NCBI GenBank assembly: GCA_025991245.1 | Contig: BQMJ01000029.1 | Span: forward strand, 62,001 to 126,000 | Length of the DNA: 64,000 bases | From: Galdieria partita | Taxonomy: Eukaryota; Rhodophyta; Bangiophyceae; Galdieriales; Galdieriaceae | Direction: 5' to 3' | Shown here: one piece after another, positions 35,056 through 45,595 of the stretch | Layout: each line of letters opens with the position of its first letter | Position numbering within the stretch: position 1 is the first letter of the stretch | The notes under the pieces: model-generated | The model's input: the letters and a program-made list of their open reading frames with translations, nothing else | What the model was told of the DNA's origin: nothing | The model's database searches: none | Made by a program: the position numbers and the translations under genes

Positions 35056-38000
35056 ATGGCCACTTCAAAGGAACATACGGATAACTACAAGCTTGCGAAT
35101 TTGGAACCTCAGGTTATTACTGCACGAGCTCAATTGCAACAGTTGTTGTCTAGAGAAGACTTGCACTTGGAACCAAACTCACAAGATAATAGCACAATGA
35201 CACTGGATTCTTTAGCGGAAGAATTCGATGAAGCTCTCAATAGTTTGTCCATGGACACAAACTCTGCTGTTAGACTGTTGTCCGAAGCACGGGCAGTGGC
35301 GGAAGACCGGTTGGGGTTGGGCTCTACAAACTTGGCAAGCATGGACGAAACTTTTGCAGACTTACCTCTAGCTAAAGTAAGAACTCTATATTTATATAGG
35401 AGGGAAACACTGCTAATAAGGGAACGTTTTAGGTGCGTTCTTCAGCCGCAGTATTTTCTCGACTACTGGAGGAAAGCAAGGACGAACAAGTGTTGCGGGA
35501 AACTTGCCTGGGGCTTTGTCAGCTTTTTGGTGACGGTATCCAGAACGACCGAATTCAAGCTATTTTAGAGACAGACGTGGTACCCAAACTCATTGCTTTA
35601 TTACAACCACAACAAAAGAGTGACGGCGTTCGATTCCCTGTATCTGTCGCTGTTCAAAGTGCGGCCTTGCAAGTTATTGGTAATATTGCCTGTGGAGATG
35701 ACAGACAGACACAAATTATAATAGACTGTAAAGCGCTTCCTTGTTTGAAAGCACTTCTTTCAAGCCCAGAGAAAGGAATCCGAAAGGAATGTTGTTGGAT
35801 TATTTCCAATATTACCGAATCTGCCCATCAAGTAGAAGATGTCATCGAGGCAGATATATTGCCTACTCTTATTGAACTGATAGATAATAACGACGTAGCT
35901 TGTCGAGAAGATGCTTCTTGGGTTCTATATAATATAACCGCCAATTTTGATGAAGGTCAGATTCAGTACTTGGTGGATAAAGGAGGTATCAATTCCTTTT
36001 GTAATTTGTTGGATTCAACCAAAGAACTGGATGTCTTCTGGAAATGCTGCAGTACTATTTCTTCCATAGCATTGAAAGGTTTGAGAAATATATTGTTTGT
36101 GGGAGAACAGCTTGCGCGAACATATGGCAAGCGATATAATCCTTATGCAGCATTAGTAGTGGAATCGAATGGAGTAGAAAAAATTGAAATGTTAGCACAA
36201 AGTTCTAATATGGAGTTGGTTAGACGTGCTTTGTCCATTATTCAAACTTTTTTTGGTGCAGAATCGGTTGCCAGTTCTGTAAATATACGAAAGCGAGTCT
36301 CGACGTTCAAAACAGAAATACAAGAGTCGACAGAATACGATAATTCGGAGTCGGAAGAGTCTATTTGTTCAGAGTTGGATGACGATATAAGCGATCATGA
36401 TTTACTGCCTCCAGCATTGACACCTTGCCAGTGTGTCCTTTGCACAGACGTCAATCCTTTATTTGACAAAAAGTCGAAAACGTACTCTGAAGTATCTGGA
36501 AATTCTACCCATGTGGTTTCGCAACCTTTGGGAGCCTGTGAATTTTGTGATTGGGTTGCTTCTGGACAATTTTCTGCTCGAGTTATTATTGCAGGAAAAT
36601 TAGGAAGGGCGGTGCGTATGGGACATTCTCATTGTTTGGCTGCAATACTTGCAAGTATGAAATGGAGCGATCGAAGTGCTGCAATAGAAACTCCAGCAGC
36701 GGTTCGACCTATTGGGAACAAATCAATTAGTCGTTCCAATCATTCTAATTCTATGGCGGAAGCTTCTTTGCCAGCTTTTGTGTTGGCAGCCAAGTTGGGA
36801 AAGCCTCTTTGCGTGGAAATGATTGTTCGGAAATGTAAACCGGAGCTTGATGCTACTTTTGGACGTAAGCGTCTAACAGCATTGGCCTGGGCATCGTATA
36901 AAGGTAAGTTGTTTTCTGCTTTATGTGGAACTACAAAATAATCTTTGCAAGGTTATTTGCGATGTTGTCAAATATTGTTGGACAGTGGTGCTAATCCTCA
37001 AGCTCGCTGTGCTGATGGCCTAACTGCGCTACATTTAGCTGCTGCTTCTGGTTATACCCGCATTGTATCACTTTTATTAGAACGTGGAGCTCAAGTCGAT
37101 GTAAAATCTGCCAAAGGACAGACTCCATTATTCCATGCTTGTCAAAAAGGTCACAGTCAAGTTGTTCAGATGTTGTTATCAGCCGGTGCCAATGCTAACC
37201 TTCAAGATGAACAACAGTTGTCACCACTACATCTTGCAGCTATTTATGGTCAATCGGACTGTGTTCGAACTCTCATTCATGAAGGACATGCACAAGTGGA
37301 CATAAAGAATTCGAGTGAAACAACTCCTCTACATTATGCAGTTAGAGGAGGTCATGTAGAGGTGGTCAGGTGTTTGATGGAGAATGGTGCAACTCTTTCT
37401 TCTGCAAGTAACTCCCTTGGAGGGGGAATCTCATCACAGGGAGGTTCTTTGTTGTTTATTTCGGTAGAGAATGGAGACTTTGAGTGGTAAGAAGGATCTT
37501 TGTCAGTTGATAATTGCTTATTATCTCATACTAGCGCACGCACTCTTCTCGAATTTGGTTGCTCAGTAAACCAGACAGCTACAATTAAACTTTTGATTCA
37601 CAAGGATTATGAAACGAATGATAGCTTACAACCCCTTGCCTTGGCAGCATCCAAAGGTCATGCTGAAATTGTTGACCTGTTAGTTCAACACAATGCGGAC
37701 GTTCATGCGAAAACGAGTAAAGGCTGGTCGCCATTGGACTTGGCAGTTCTTAATGGACATACTGCTTGTGTGAAAAAGTTATTGAACTATGGAGCAACTG
37801 TGGATGATAGAGTCAAAACTTTGGGGAAAATGAGTTTCACACTGGTTCAGTTTTCTGCTAGGTTTGGACATCGAGAAATGTTACGTATGTTGGTGGATAA
37901 GCTAAAGACTCAGCAAGAAAATAAGTATGTTGATTCTGCACCTGATTCTTGTGACAAATCCTTTTCGTTGAACTCGTCTTCGGAAACGAATGGTGCTTCT

Positions 38001-40910
38001 TCATTGGAAGGTTCGAGTTTCAACACCCTAACCAACTCAAGTAGAACCACCAGTCATTCATCAACATTGGTTACTAAAAGAAGACCTCAACGAGATGTTG
38101 GTAAAGGAGGCACTGTCGGTGGTGAAGATTTTTTCAAACGTGAAAGAAAAAGAAAGGAAGTTGAGGCCAACGAAGTTTTGACAAAGTTAGATGACGCCAT
38201 CAATTGCAAGTCTATTCCAAAACTAACGGAATCGATTGCCCATGCAAACAAGTTGTTGTTACAGATTGCAGCTCTTCGCCCCGATACGCAACCCGTTAAC
38301 TATCCAAGGGACGATAAAGTTTCCAAATCATCTTCTACTACTTTGGATGACAAAGCAGGGTCACTTCATCAGAATATCATGGAAGGCTGGTCGGGCAATG
38401 TTTCCTCGGAAGCTACAAGTAGGTCTCAAGAAGTCTTGAGTGATTCAAGTCATCATTCTCATCATCCGTTATCCTTGGGACGAAAACTGGAATATCATCT
38501 GAGTAAGAACATTCAAAGAGCTCGTGATACTTTGTCCAGAATCCAAGAAGAGGAAAGGCGCTGGAGAGAGGAGAGGCTGGAAATTGAAAGAAAGATCAGT
38601 CAGGAACAAGCACGCAAACAGTTATCGGAGGCATTATCTGCGGTAGAAAAAATTGGCGACCATAAAGCATTGACAAGGGCTCTAAAACGTGCTGAACGAT
38701 TAGGAATGACACAAGATACGTTTTATCAAGAGGCATTCGAATTGAATGAGAGAATCAAAAAGGCGATGGATGTCGTGAAATGTCTTCAAGGAGCTCAATC
38801 AAATGAACAGATGGAACAAGTGGAGGAGTTGATTAAGCAAGGAAGAACCTTGTCGGATCATCTTCCGTTGCTTGTGTGCAAAAAAATCTTTGGAGAAATG
38901 AATTCAATTTTGGATAATGCCGAAACTTGGTTTTATGAGCGAGAGAGAGAGAAACAGGAAGCAATGGAAGAACAACGTAAGAAAGAAGCAGGAGAACAAA
39001 TGCTTATTGAAAGAGCACGTCCGCATTTGGAAACTGATGAAGCCACAACTGGCTCATATTGTGAAATAGAAAAATTGGTTAAAGACATGGAACATTTTAC
39101 AATGCAATACTCGGAAAATGTATCGTTTGAGTTAAAGTCAGCCATGGATTCTATGAAGAAAAAACTAGCAAAGATCTTGAAAGTCGAACGTAAAAGGTTG
39201 CGGCAACTTGGTAGCTCACAAGATGAAGAGTACATTGAGAGTGAATTGAATAGTATTCGTGAATTGGGTCTAAATGCATTGACTCGTGATCTTCAACAAG
39301 TAGAACGACATTTACAAAGGTTACGTGCGACAAAAGCTGTTGGTCAACGCTTTCAAAGTGCAGTAGAGTCGAGTGACTTGGAAATGATGAATAAGTGGAA
39401 GCAGGAAATGGAATCTTTGGGTATGGTCAAAGAGGCAGAAGAAGCGAGAGTTGTTATAGAGCAATTAAGAAGGCAAACTTTTTTCAAATCTCAATTGGAG
39501 ACCTTTTTGGAAGAAACGAGAGAATTGCTAGAAGCTTCACCGGATTCGGCGGATAGATGGCCAGACGGTCGTCGCTTGAGTGTTTTATGTAGAAAAGCTA
39601 AGAAATATGACAATTTGGAAGAGTTGATTGAAAGAGGTCATTTATTGGCACAACGCCTGGGTGAATGGTGTCGGAGCAAGTTACTCTCGGAAAGTGAATG
39701 TGGTGATCCAAAAGTGATATCTCAGTCGGTGGAGAATTTTGTGGCATCATTGGCCGAAGATCAATATGGTGATGAAGCTGTTACTTTTGATTCTTTGTTT
39801 GATGCAGAAAAATGTGAGTCAGTGTGGAACCATGCAAGGAAACGATTGATGGATAGCCAGGCTCGTATTCAAGAACAAGTGTGGATGGAGTTGAACTCAT
39901 CCAAGTTAGAAACGAACGATGATATAGCAAAGACCTATGAGGATATTGATTCAGATAATCTCTCGCCTAATCGAGATAACGAGGACTCGAGCAAAGTAGA
40001 GGAGCGAGAAGATTTTGAATATCATAGTGAAGAGGTTGTGATGGAAAGAAACAGAAGCAATAGCAAGATTACAAAGAAGAGGATCTTACGTCATATTCAT
40101 TCATCCAATAGCCCATTAGAAGTGCTACGTAGCTATTCATCGAATGAAGCGAATACTGGACAAACAAGTTGTTTTGTGAGAGATGAAACCAGTGAGAATA
40201 TAAAAGGCAGCTGTAACCATTATTATGTTTGGTTGGATAAGAATCAAGCCATATGCAACAAATGCAAGCATATTCTTGTTTCTCAAAATATGCAGACAGT
40301 ACAAGAAAGAAATGCTTCGACTCGTGGTTTTGTGGATAATCCAAATGGAAGTGAAGAAGAAGAAGAAGAACAAACAGTTTCGAAAACTCCAAGTAATCAT
40401 TGTATCCAACGTGAATCTAGGTATTCTTCATCCTCTTCCTCCTCCTCCTCTAGTTCATCTTCACCGAATCATACTTTTAAAAGACAGATTTCCTCCTTGA
40501 CCACCGCTTCCTATGGACACAATTCAATCCCATTGGATAAATTCTATGGGCCATCTCCTTCATCGGAATATTCCACTGTGATGACTGGTTTACAGGATAC
40601 CACCAAGTCGGACCAATCGGTGTGCTTTGGTACTTTTATGAATAATGTTTCCAGATTGAGCGATCATCTTGGTGGTTACTATGCAGATAGCAAACCTGGG
40701 CAATCGGTTAACTTTATTTATCCCAATATAGCCGAGGCTAGTAGTGGAAATGCATTGGATACGAGTGGTCTATGGATTCAGTCTTCATCGGTAGCGAGTC
40801 ATGCGTTGTTTGGTATAAGTGACCATCACGATATTTCGGAAGAGTTTGCCAAAGAAAACTTTGGTTTTCATATCGAAGACATTGTGGATGAAGATAATAC
40901 CGGTAGATAA
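35056..40910 (+). CDS. Armadillo (importin-alpha-like) + ankyrin + coiled-coil fusion protein
   Basis: Exons 35056-35376, 35433-36903, 36952-37486, 37535-40910, all in phase; 1900 residues. Order: disordered start; armadillo repeats about 110-350 that closely resemble importin-alpha (VIGNIACGDDRQTQII, KECCWIISNITES, REDASWVLYNITANF) but without an importin-beta-binding domain; an acidic segment; paired cysteines near 425-460 (CQCVLC and CEFC), possibly zinc-binding; about nine ankyrin repeats 550-880 (for example GLTALHLAAASGYTRIV); a Ser-rich linker; a long charged coiled coil about 1080-1500; and a disordered tail with another CxxC (CNKC) and a poly-Ser run. The ankyrin array crosses two introns in correct phase, so the fusion is not a simple artefact. 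Function unknown; a scaffold is likely. Confidence 0.85.
40425..40462 (+). repeat. Serine-codon microsatellite
   Basis: A run of about 13 serine codons, mostly TCC/TCT/TCA with one AGT, inside the tail of the armadillo-ankyrin gene. It encodes a poly-Ser tract and may vary in length between strains. Confidence 0.85.
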
Positions 40911-41078
40911 CAAAACATATATAAAGAAAAAACACTTGGGACATAATATTCTATCCCTTCCTTGAACTGTCATCGTTTCTAATAAAGCGATAAGAAATCA
41001 AGGATTTTGTTTTGGGAGAAAAGAAAGAAATATTCTTCTTCATTCGAGACTCTGTTTCTCTTGGGATCTTGGGTCCAT

Positions 41079-42221
41079 TCAACTCGATTTCCCTTTGATA
41101 GGCGAATACTGTTTTACGTATGCCAATGCACTGGTAGTCGTTTTCATAGAACTGGTGGACTCGATGACTGAACTGGATCGGTTGATACTTTGCGAGTCAA
41201 CTACGGAGATACGAAACAGCGAACATGCTACTTGCTCGATAGGTGATAGCAAAATCCTAGATAGCTGAACATAGCCAGTATATTCTTCTACCCAAGAATG
41301 AACAAACATGAACCCACAAATGCACTTGTAAACACGGGATAGCGGTAACCAGGACTCCCACTGTAATGAAATAGAGTTGCCACATTGCCATTTCTTCCGT
41401 CGAGTAACGGCATATATCAACGAAACATACAACGCTGACTTGAGGTTGTGAGTGGGACGAGAAAGCTCCGATACACAGCAAGCAGGACCCACTCTCCACT
41501 TTTCCTCCACAACGAGAAAAAGATGACCACCACAACCAGCAATAGTACCCAACACTACGTTGCCTAATAAACCTCCACCAACGGGAAACCACTTGTGGAC
41601 ATCATCCATAAACTGCATCACGGAACGAGCTTTCGCTACCGCAGCCAATCCTGCCACTGTCGCTCTCACCAAGCTCCAACGAGAAATATAATGGAACCAA
41701 GGAAGACAATGAACCAACCACCAAGCAACAAAAGTTGTCACTAGTAAACGATCGTTTGGATATACCAACCAAGGAACCGCTCTGCCACAGAGGATATGGG
41801 CAACCGTGCTGCCACCAAAAGCAACACAAAACGTAACTATAAACGTTTTCAACCAATACTGCTGTGAAAATCCAGGTAACTGAGACAGCTTCAAGGCGAC
41901 TTGAAGAACATGACAAAATACGAGAACAGGAAACATGGGAAGTTGAGTTAACCAAACTACCAAAGTTTCAGGAAACAACACATCCAATAGGGAACCAGCG
42001 AACGATGGACTGGGTGTTTTCCACCAATCCTACGTAAACAATAGTTTATTGCGTATGTGATAATGAAATAACGCATACCAACCATTTTCCAAGTTGTTTC
42101 CAGCACTCACAACAATCCCCCAACTCTCGCCATCATCCTCTGGAGTTGAGCCATCACAATACAAAAAAAGGAATAGGTTGACGACAAGCAAAAGATAAAT
42201 CAACAATGGGTTTAGCTTCAT
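41079..42221 (-). CDS. TRIC-like monovalent cation channel (TMEM38 family)
   Basis: Main exon 42029-41079, plus a tentative first exon 42221-42111. The main exon shows the TRIC layout: LTQLPMFPVLVFCHVLQVAL near the start, an AFGGSTVAHILCG helix, WWLVHCLPW, the VAKARSVMQFM segment matching the family's K-E-x-x-R region, and the GGGLLGNVVLGTIAGCGGH glycine-rich helix. TRIC channels carry K+ counter-ions in ER/SR; homologues occur in bacteria and archaea. The frame has no ATG before the first helix, so an upstream exon is needed; the ATG at 42221 with a GTGAGT donor restores phase but adds a signal-like helix that TRICs normally lack, and overlaps the upstream gene by 68 bp. The start is thus weak. 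Confidence 0.72.
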
Positions 42222-43722
42222 CGTAAAGAATGAATAATAAATAGCAACTGGGAATCATTTGTGTCGTTATCCACAATAATTCCTTAAAGGTAGAAAACAC
42301 TTCAGGAAACCAACTCAACAGAAAATAACGAACGATTGGATGACCGCTTAGAAAGATACAAAATGATACAAAAAGCCACTTGAATTTGCACCATTTGTGT
42401 TGAATAGCTCCACCTGAGAAACTCATTGCTGGAGAGATTATGTGGGCAAATGTTATGACCGCATAGATGAGAAGAGTAATCCAATGAGATAAATAGAGAG
42501 AAGAGATTGAGAATAACGAAGACCATGACACTGAAAAGGGATAGTCACTTATTATATTGACAAAATTAGCAGTTGACAAAGTCAATGATAGAATCATACT
42601 GCAACCCATCCACGAGGCAACGATAAGACATCGGTGAAACAGTCGAGAAATGGATTCTTTGTGATATATCGTATTTTTGTACCCACGAGGAGGTAAATGG
42701 GATGTCATTACAAAGCATACTTGCCAACGCATAAGCAATGCCATTTTCATCATTTCCAAAAGGAAACTAGTCAATATAGATAATATCAAGGAGGTCAGTT
42801 GTTGTAAGGTCGAGTGATAATGCAGCTGATCATGAGTATCATACCAAGTAGCTATGGGTAAAAGTAGCCAAGATTCCTCCAAGTTTCCTTCCCAAACAAT
42901 GACAGACTGGAACAGAATAGTTGTATCACTAAATATGTGAAATAAAGAAACCAAAAAGGAAAACCAAATAGAAAAAGGTTCCCCTATAGGCCAAGACGAA
43001 TATCCCAAAAGAAAAGAGATTGTCTTGTGCAAACATACTGCAGCAATAAGATAAACAATGATAAAGGCAAAGAGTCCCAAGTGATGATTCATTTCTATGG
43101 TGAAATGAAAACAGGATAGAAACAACAATATATGACTCCATAGCTCTGCTCCAACAAGAAATGGCAAAGCTTTCATTCTTTCCAGAGTCTGCTGTTTTTG
43201 TTCTTCTTGAAGAGAGGAGATAACAACAGTAAATAATACAATGGAAGAGATAAAACTGCAAACAAAACTGGAAATATTCAATCCTTGAACGATACGGTAT
43301 GTTACTGCTTCCAGAAGCATAGTTCTTCTATAGTTGGAAAGTACAGAAGAAAAACAATACGAAGCAATCATATTGAATTCATAACTCAAAAATAGAATCC
43401 AATATTGCACTTTGTTGTACTTTTCTTTGGAAAGTGGGTTCTGCTTGCTTGTCATAATGTATTGGTTGTTGAGCGATTTCAAGAAGATGAGGATGGAATA
43501 AAACAATGGATAAATATATGTACTGTATAAAAAAGTATTATGAACGGCTTCCCCTTGCCAAGTTGTATTGGATGATCCTGTAAGAGCAGCTTGGAAGCTT
43601 TGTCGACTTGGAGATAGTCGACTGAATCTTCTTCTAGGAATGGAAGACTCCAAAGAACCTTGCTCCAAGTCTTTTTGAGTATTTGGAAGCACTTTGAGTT
43701 TCTCGTTTGTACTGTATGCCAT
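42154..43722 (-). CDS. Unrecognised multi-pass membrane protein
   Basis: Single exon, 522 residues, first ATG at 43722. After a polar basic N-terminus (RRRFSRLSPSRQSF) there are about ten hydrophobic segments, e.g. FVCSFISSIVLFTVVI, LGLFAFIIVYLIAAVCLH, WITLLIYAVITFAHII and ELLWITTQMIPSCYLLFIL. I see no transporter signature or repeated half, and no conserved charged residue in the helices that suggests a channel. The long Phe/Ile/Leu content and single exon are unlike nearby genes. A polytopic endomembrane protein is the safe description. Its 3' end may overlap the first exon of the downstream TRIC-like gene. Confidence 0.72.
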   Translation of the reverse strand: MAYSTNEKLKVLPNTQKDLEQGSLESSIPRRRFSRLSPSRQSFQAALTGSSNTTWQGEAVHNTFLYSTYIYPLFYSILIFLKSLNNQYIMTSKQNPLSKEKYNKVQYWILFLSYEFNMIASYCFSSVLSNYRRTMLLEAVTYRIVQGLNISSFVCSFISSIVLFTVVISSLQEEQKQQTLERMKALPFLVGAELWSHILLFLSCFHFTIEMNHHLGLFAFIIVYLIAAVCLHKTISFLLGYSSWPIGEPFSIWFSFLVSLFHIFSDTTILFQSVIVWEGNLEESWLLLPIATWYDTHDQLHYHSTLQQLTSLILSILTSFLLEMMKMALLMRWQVCFVMTSHLPPRGYKNTIYHKESISRLFHRCLIVASWMGCSMILSLTLSTANFVNIISDYPFSVSWSSLFSISSLYLSHWITLLIYAVITFAHIISPAMSFSGGAIQHKWCKFKWLFVSFCIFLSGHPIVRYFLLSWFPEVFSTFKELLWITTQMIPSCYLLFILYDEAKPIVDLSFACRQPIPFFVL

Positions 43723-44073
43723 CCTTTGCTAATATGTTATCTAAATATAAAAAGACGCTATATATACATGTACGTATTAGACACAAAGCAAATTTGCTCA
43801 AGACAAAGAATCGATTCGTCGAAACAAATCCTCAAAAACTTGTGAACATTTGAAGAAAGAGGATATATAGTCTATTTGATGTGTTTATTTTCTCAACAAG
43901 GAATTGTGACGTAAAAGACAATGGGATACTGAACAATGCTCGGTCATAGTTCTGGACTATTATCAACAACGGACTTTTCATTTCTATTTCTACCGTTGAA
44001 TGTAAATACTTTTGAGAAAATCGTCAACGAAATTGTTTGTTTTTCCATTTGGGAAAAGTGATTTCTTTGAGAT
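43723..44073. other. Divergent promoter region, no gene seen
   Basis: About 350 bp between divergent start codons of the membrane protein and the oxidoreductase; no further feature recognised. Confidence 0.5.
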
Positions 44074-45321
44074 ATGACGAGTGTCTTGCGTCGCTTAAGA
44101 ATATGTGTGATAGGTTTAGGGGAAATGGGAATTATCCACGCTCGCAACTTGGTAAAGTTTCCGGGTGTTGAACTTTCTTTGGCTTGTAACAGAAAGGAAA
44201 TCTTACAGAATTTGGGACAGGAACTGAGAGCTGCTAGGTAAGTCGCCATGTATATTCACATGACTTGCGGATTGCTCTCAAAAGGACCTTTCAAAACTAC
44301 GAAGAAGCAATAACAGATAAAGAAATAGAAGCTGTTGTTTTAGCTACCAAACCACGAGATCACGCCAAACAAGTTGCTTTAGCAGCCAAACACGGAAAAG
44401 CTATATTTTGTGAGAAACCTTTAGGGTTCGTTCTCTATCCAGTTTTATATTTTGTTGTACTCAATTATTGAAGATATTCCACGGATGCCTTTGCAGATTT
44501 AGAGGAAACAGTACAATCTGCTGGTGTCAAGTGTATGATAGGTTTTCAGAGAAGATTCGACCCTTGCTATCGTGGTGCATGGGTAGGCATCATTACCTTT
44601 CAAGCAAGGGAGAAATAACTTGGAATACATAGGAACAAACTCGTCGATCAGCAATGGGTAAATCACTAGTATTGAAGTGTACGAGTGGTGATCCTGACTT
44701 TCCGGATAAATATCAACGTGACTTGGGTTTTAATTCTACTTTATTAGACCTCGCAGTACATGATATTGGTGAGTGAATTGTGCAGACTCAGTTTTCATTA
44801 ACTCTTTGTTAGATCTCGCCCGATGGTTATTAAGAAGCGAGGTCATAAGAGTCTTTGCGAGCTGCGATGCTTTGGTATATCCACACTTGAAGGATATGGG
44901 CGAGTCAGATACTGCTTTGTGTATTTTGGAAATGGAATCGGGAGCGCGCTGTTTTATGCATTTATCGCGTTCTTTGCGTTATGGTTACAACGTCACATCC
45001 GAATTGGTTTCAGCAGATGGAACAATACAGATTGGTGAAGTAAAGGAGACTCCTATGGTCACCTTAAAGGCTGGTAGAGCATCAACGGATATTTGTCCAA
45101 GTTTTTCACAACGTTTTCGCATTGCCTTTCGAGATGAGATGCAAGCATTTGTGGATTTGCTTCGTGGAGAACAAGTTGGTCATTTTGCAAACATTCATGA
45201 TGCAATAGAAGCCACTCGAGTTGCTGAAACACTCGTTCAGTCATGGAGAACTGGAATGCCTGCACGAGTGATTCGTCCGTCCAAGAAAGAAACACAAGAT
45301 GTGTCGAAAGAAGCTTCCTGA
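44074..45321 (+). CDS. Gfo/Idh/MocA-family NAD(P)-dependent oxidoreductase
   Basis: Five exons, 44074-44237, 44285-44425, 44474-44582, 44633-44768, 44813-45321, give 352 residues. The N-terminal Rossmann fold begins CVIGLGEMGIIHARN (GxGxxG), followed by VVLATKPRDHAKQV and the family's EKP motif in IFCEKPLG; the catalytic-domain helix reads LLDLAVHDIDLARW across the fourth intron, carrying the Asp and His used in inositol 2-dehydrogenase. It is most like myo-inositol 2-dehydrogenases, but family members act on many sugars and polyols, so the substrate is open. The second intron has a less common GTTCGT donor. Confidence 0.9.
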
Positions 45322-45595
45322 TTATGGATTGATTCTGAATAGGGTTTGAAAGAGGTTTTTAGACTCATTCATTACATTGCTATCCTAAAGAAAGGATGGT
45401 ATTTTCTATCATAGATTAACGAAAGTTTGTAATATAAAACGATTTCGTTCTAATCACAGAAATAGCTCTTTGTTGGTATCTGATAAACGCAAGTGTTCTG
45501 AGAAGTTTTCTACTTTTGGACAAATAGCAATCTCTTGAAGAATATGCCAACAGTTATTTTATCCATAATTGGAAACAAAACATATGAAGACTGAG

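Noticed and set aside
42030-42221. A 63-residue secreted-like peptide read as a gene of its own
   Set aside because: It overlaps the end of a larger gene and contains a strong GTGAGT donor; it is better explained as a tentative first exon of the TRIC-like gene.
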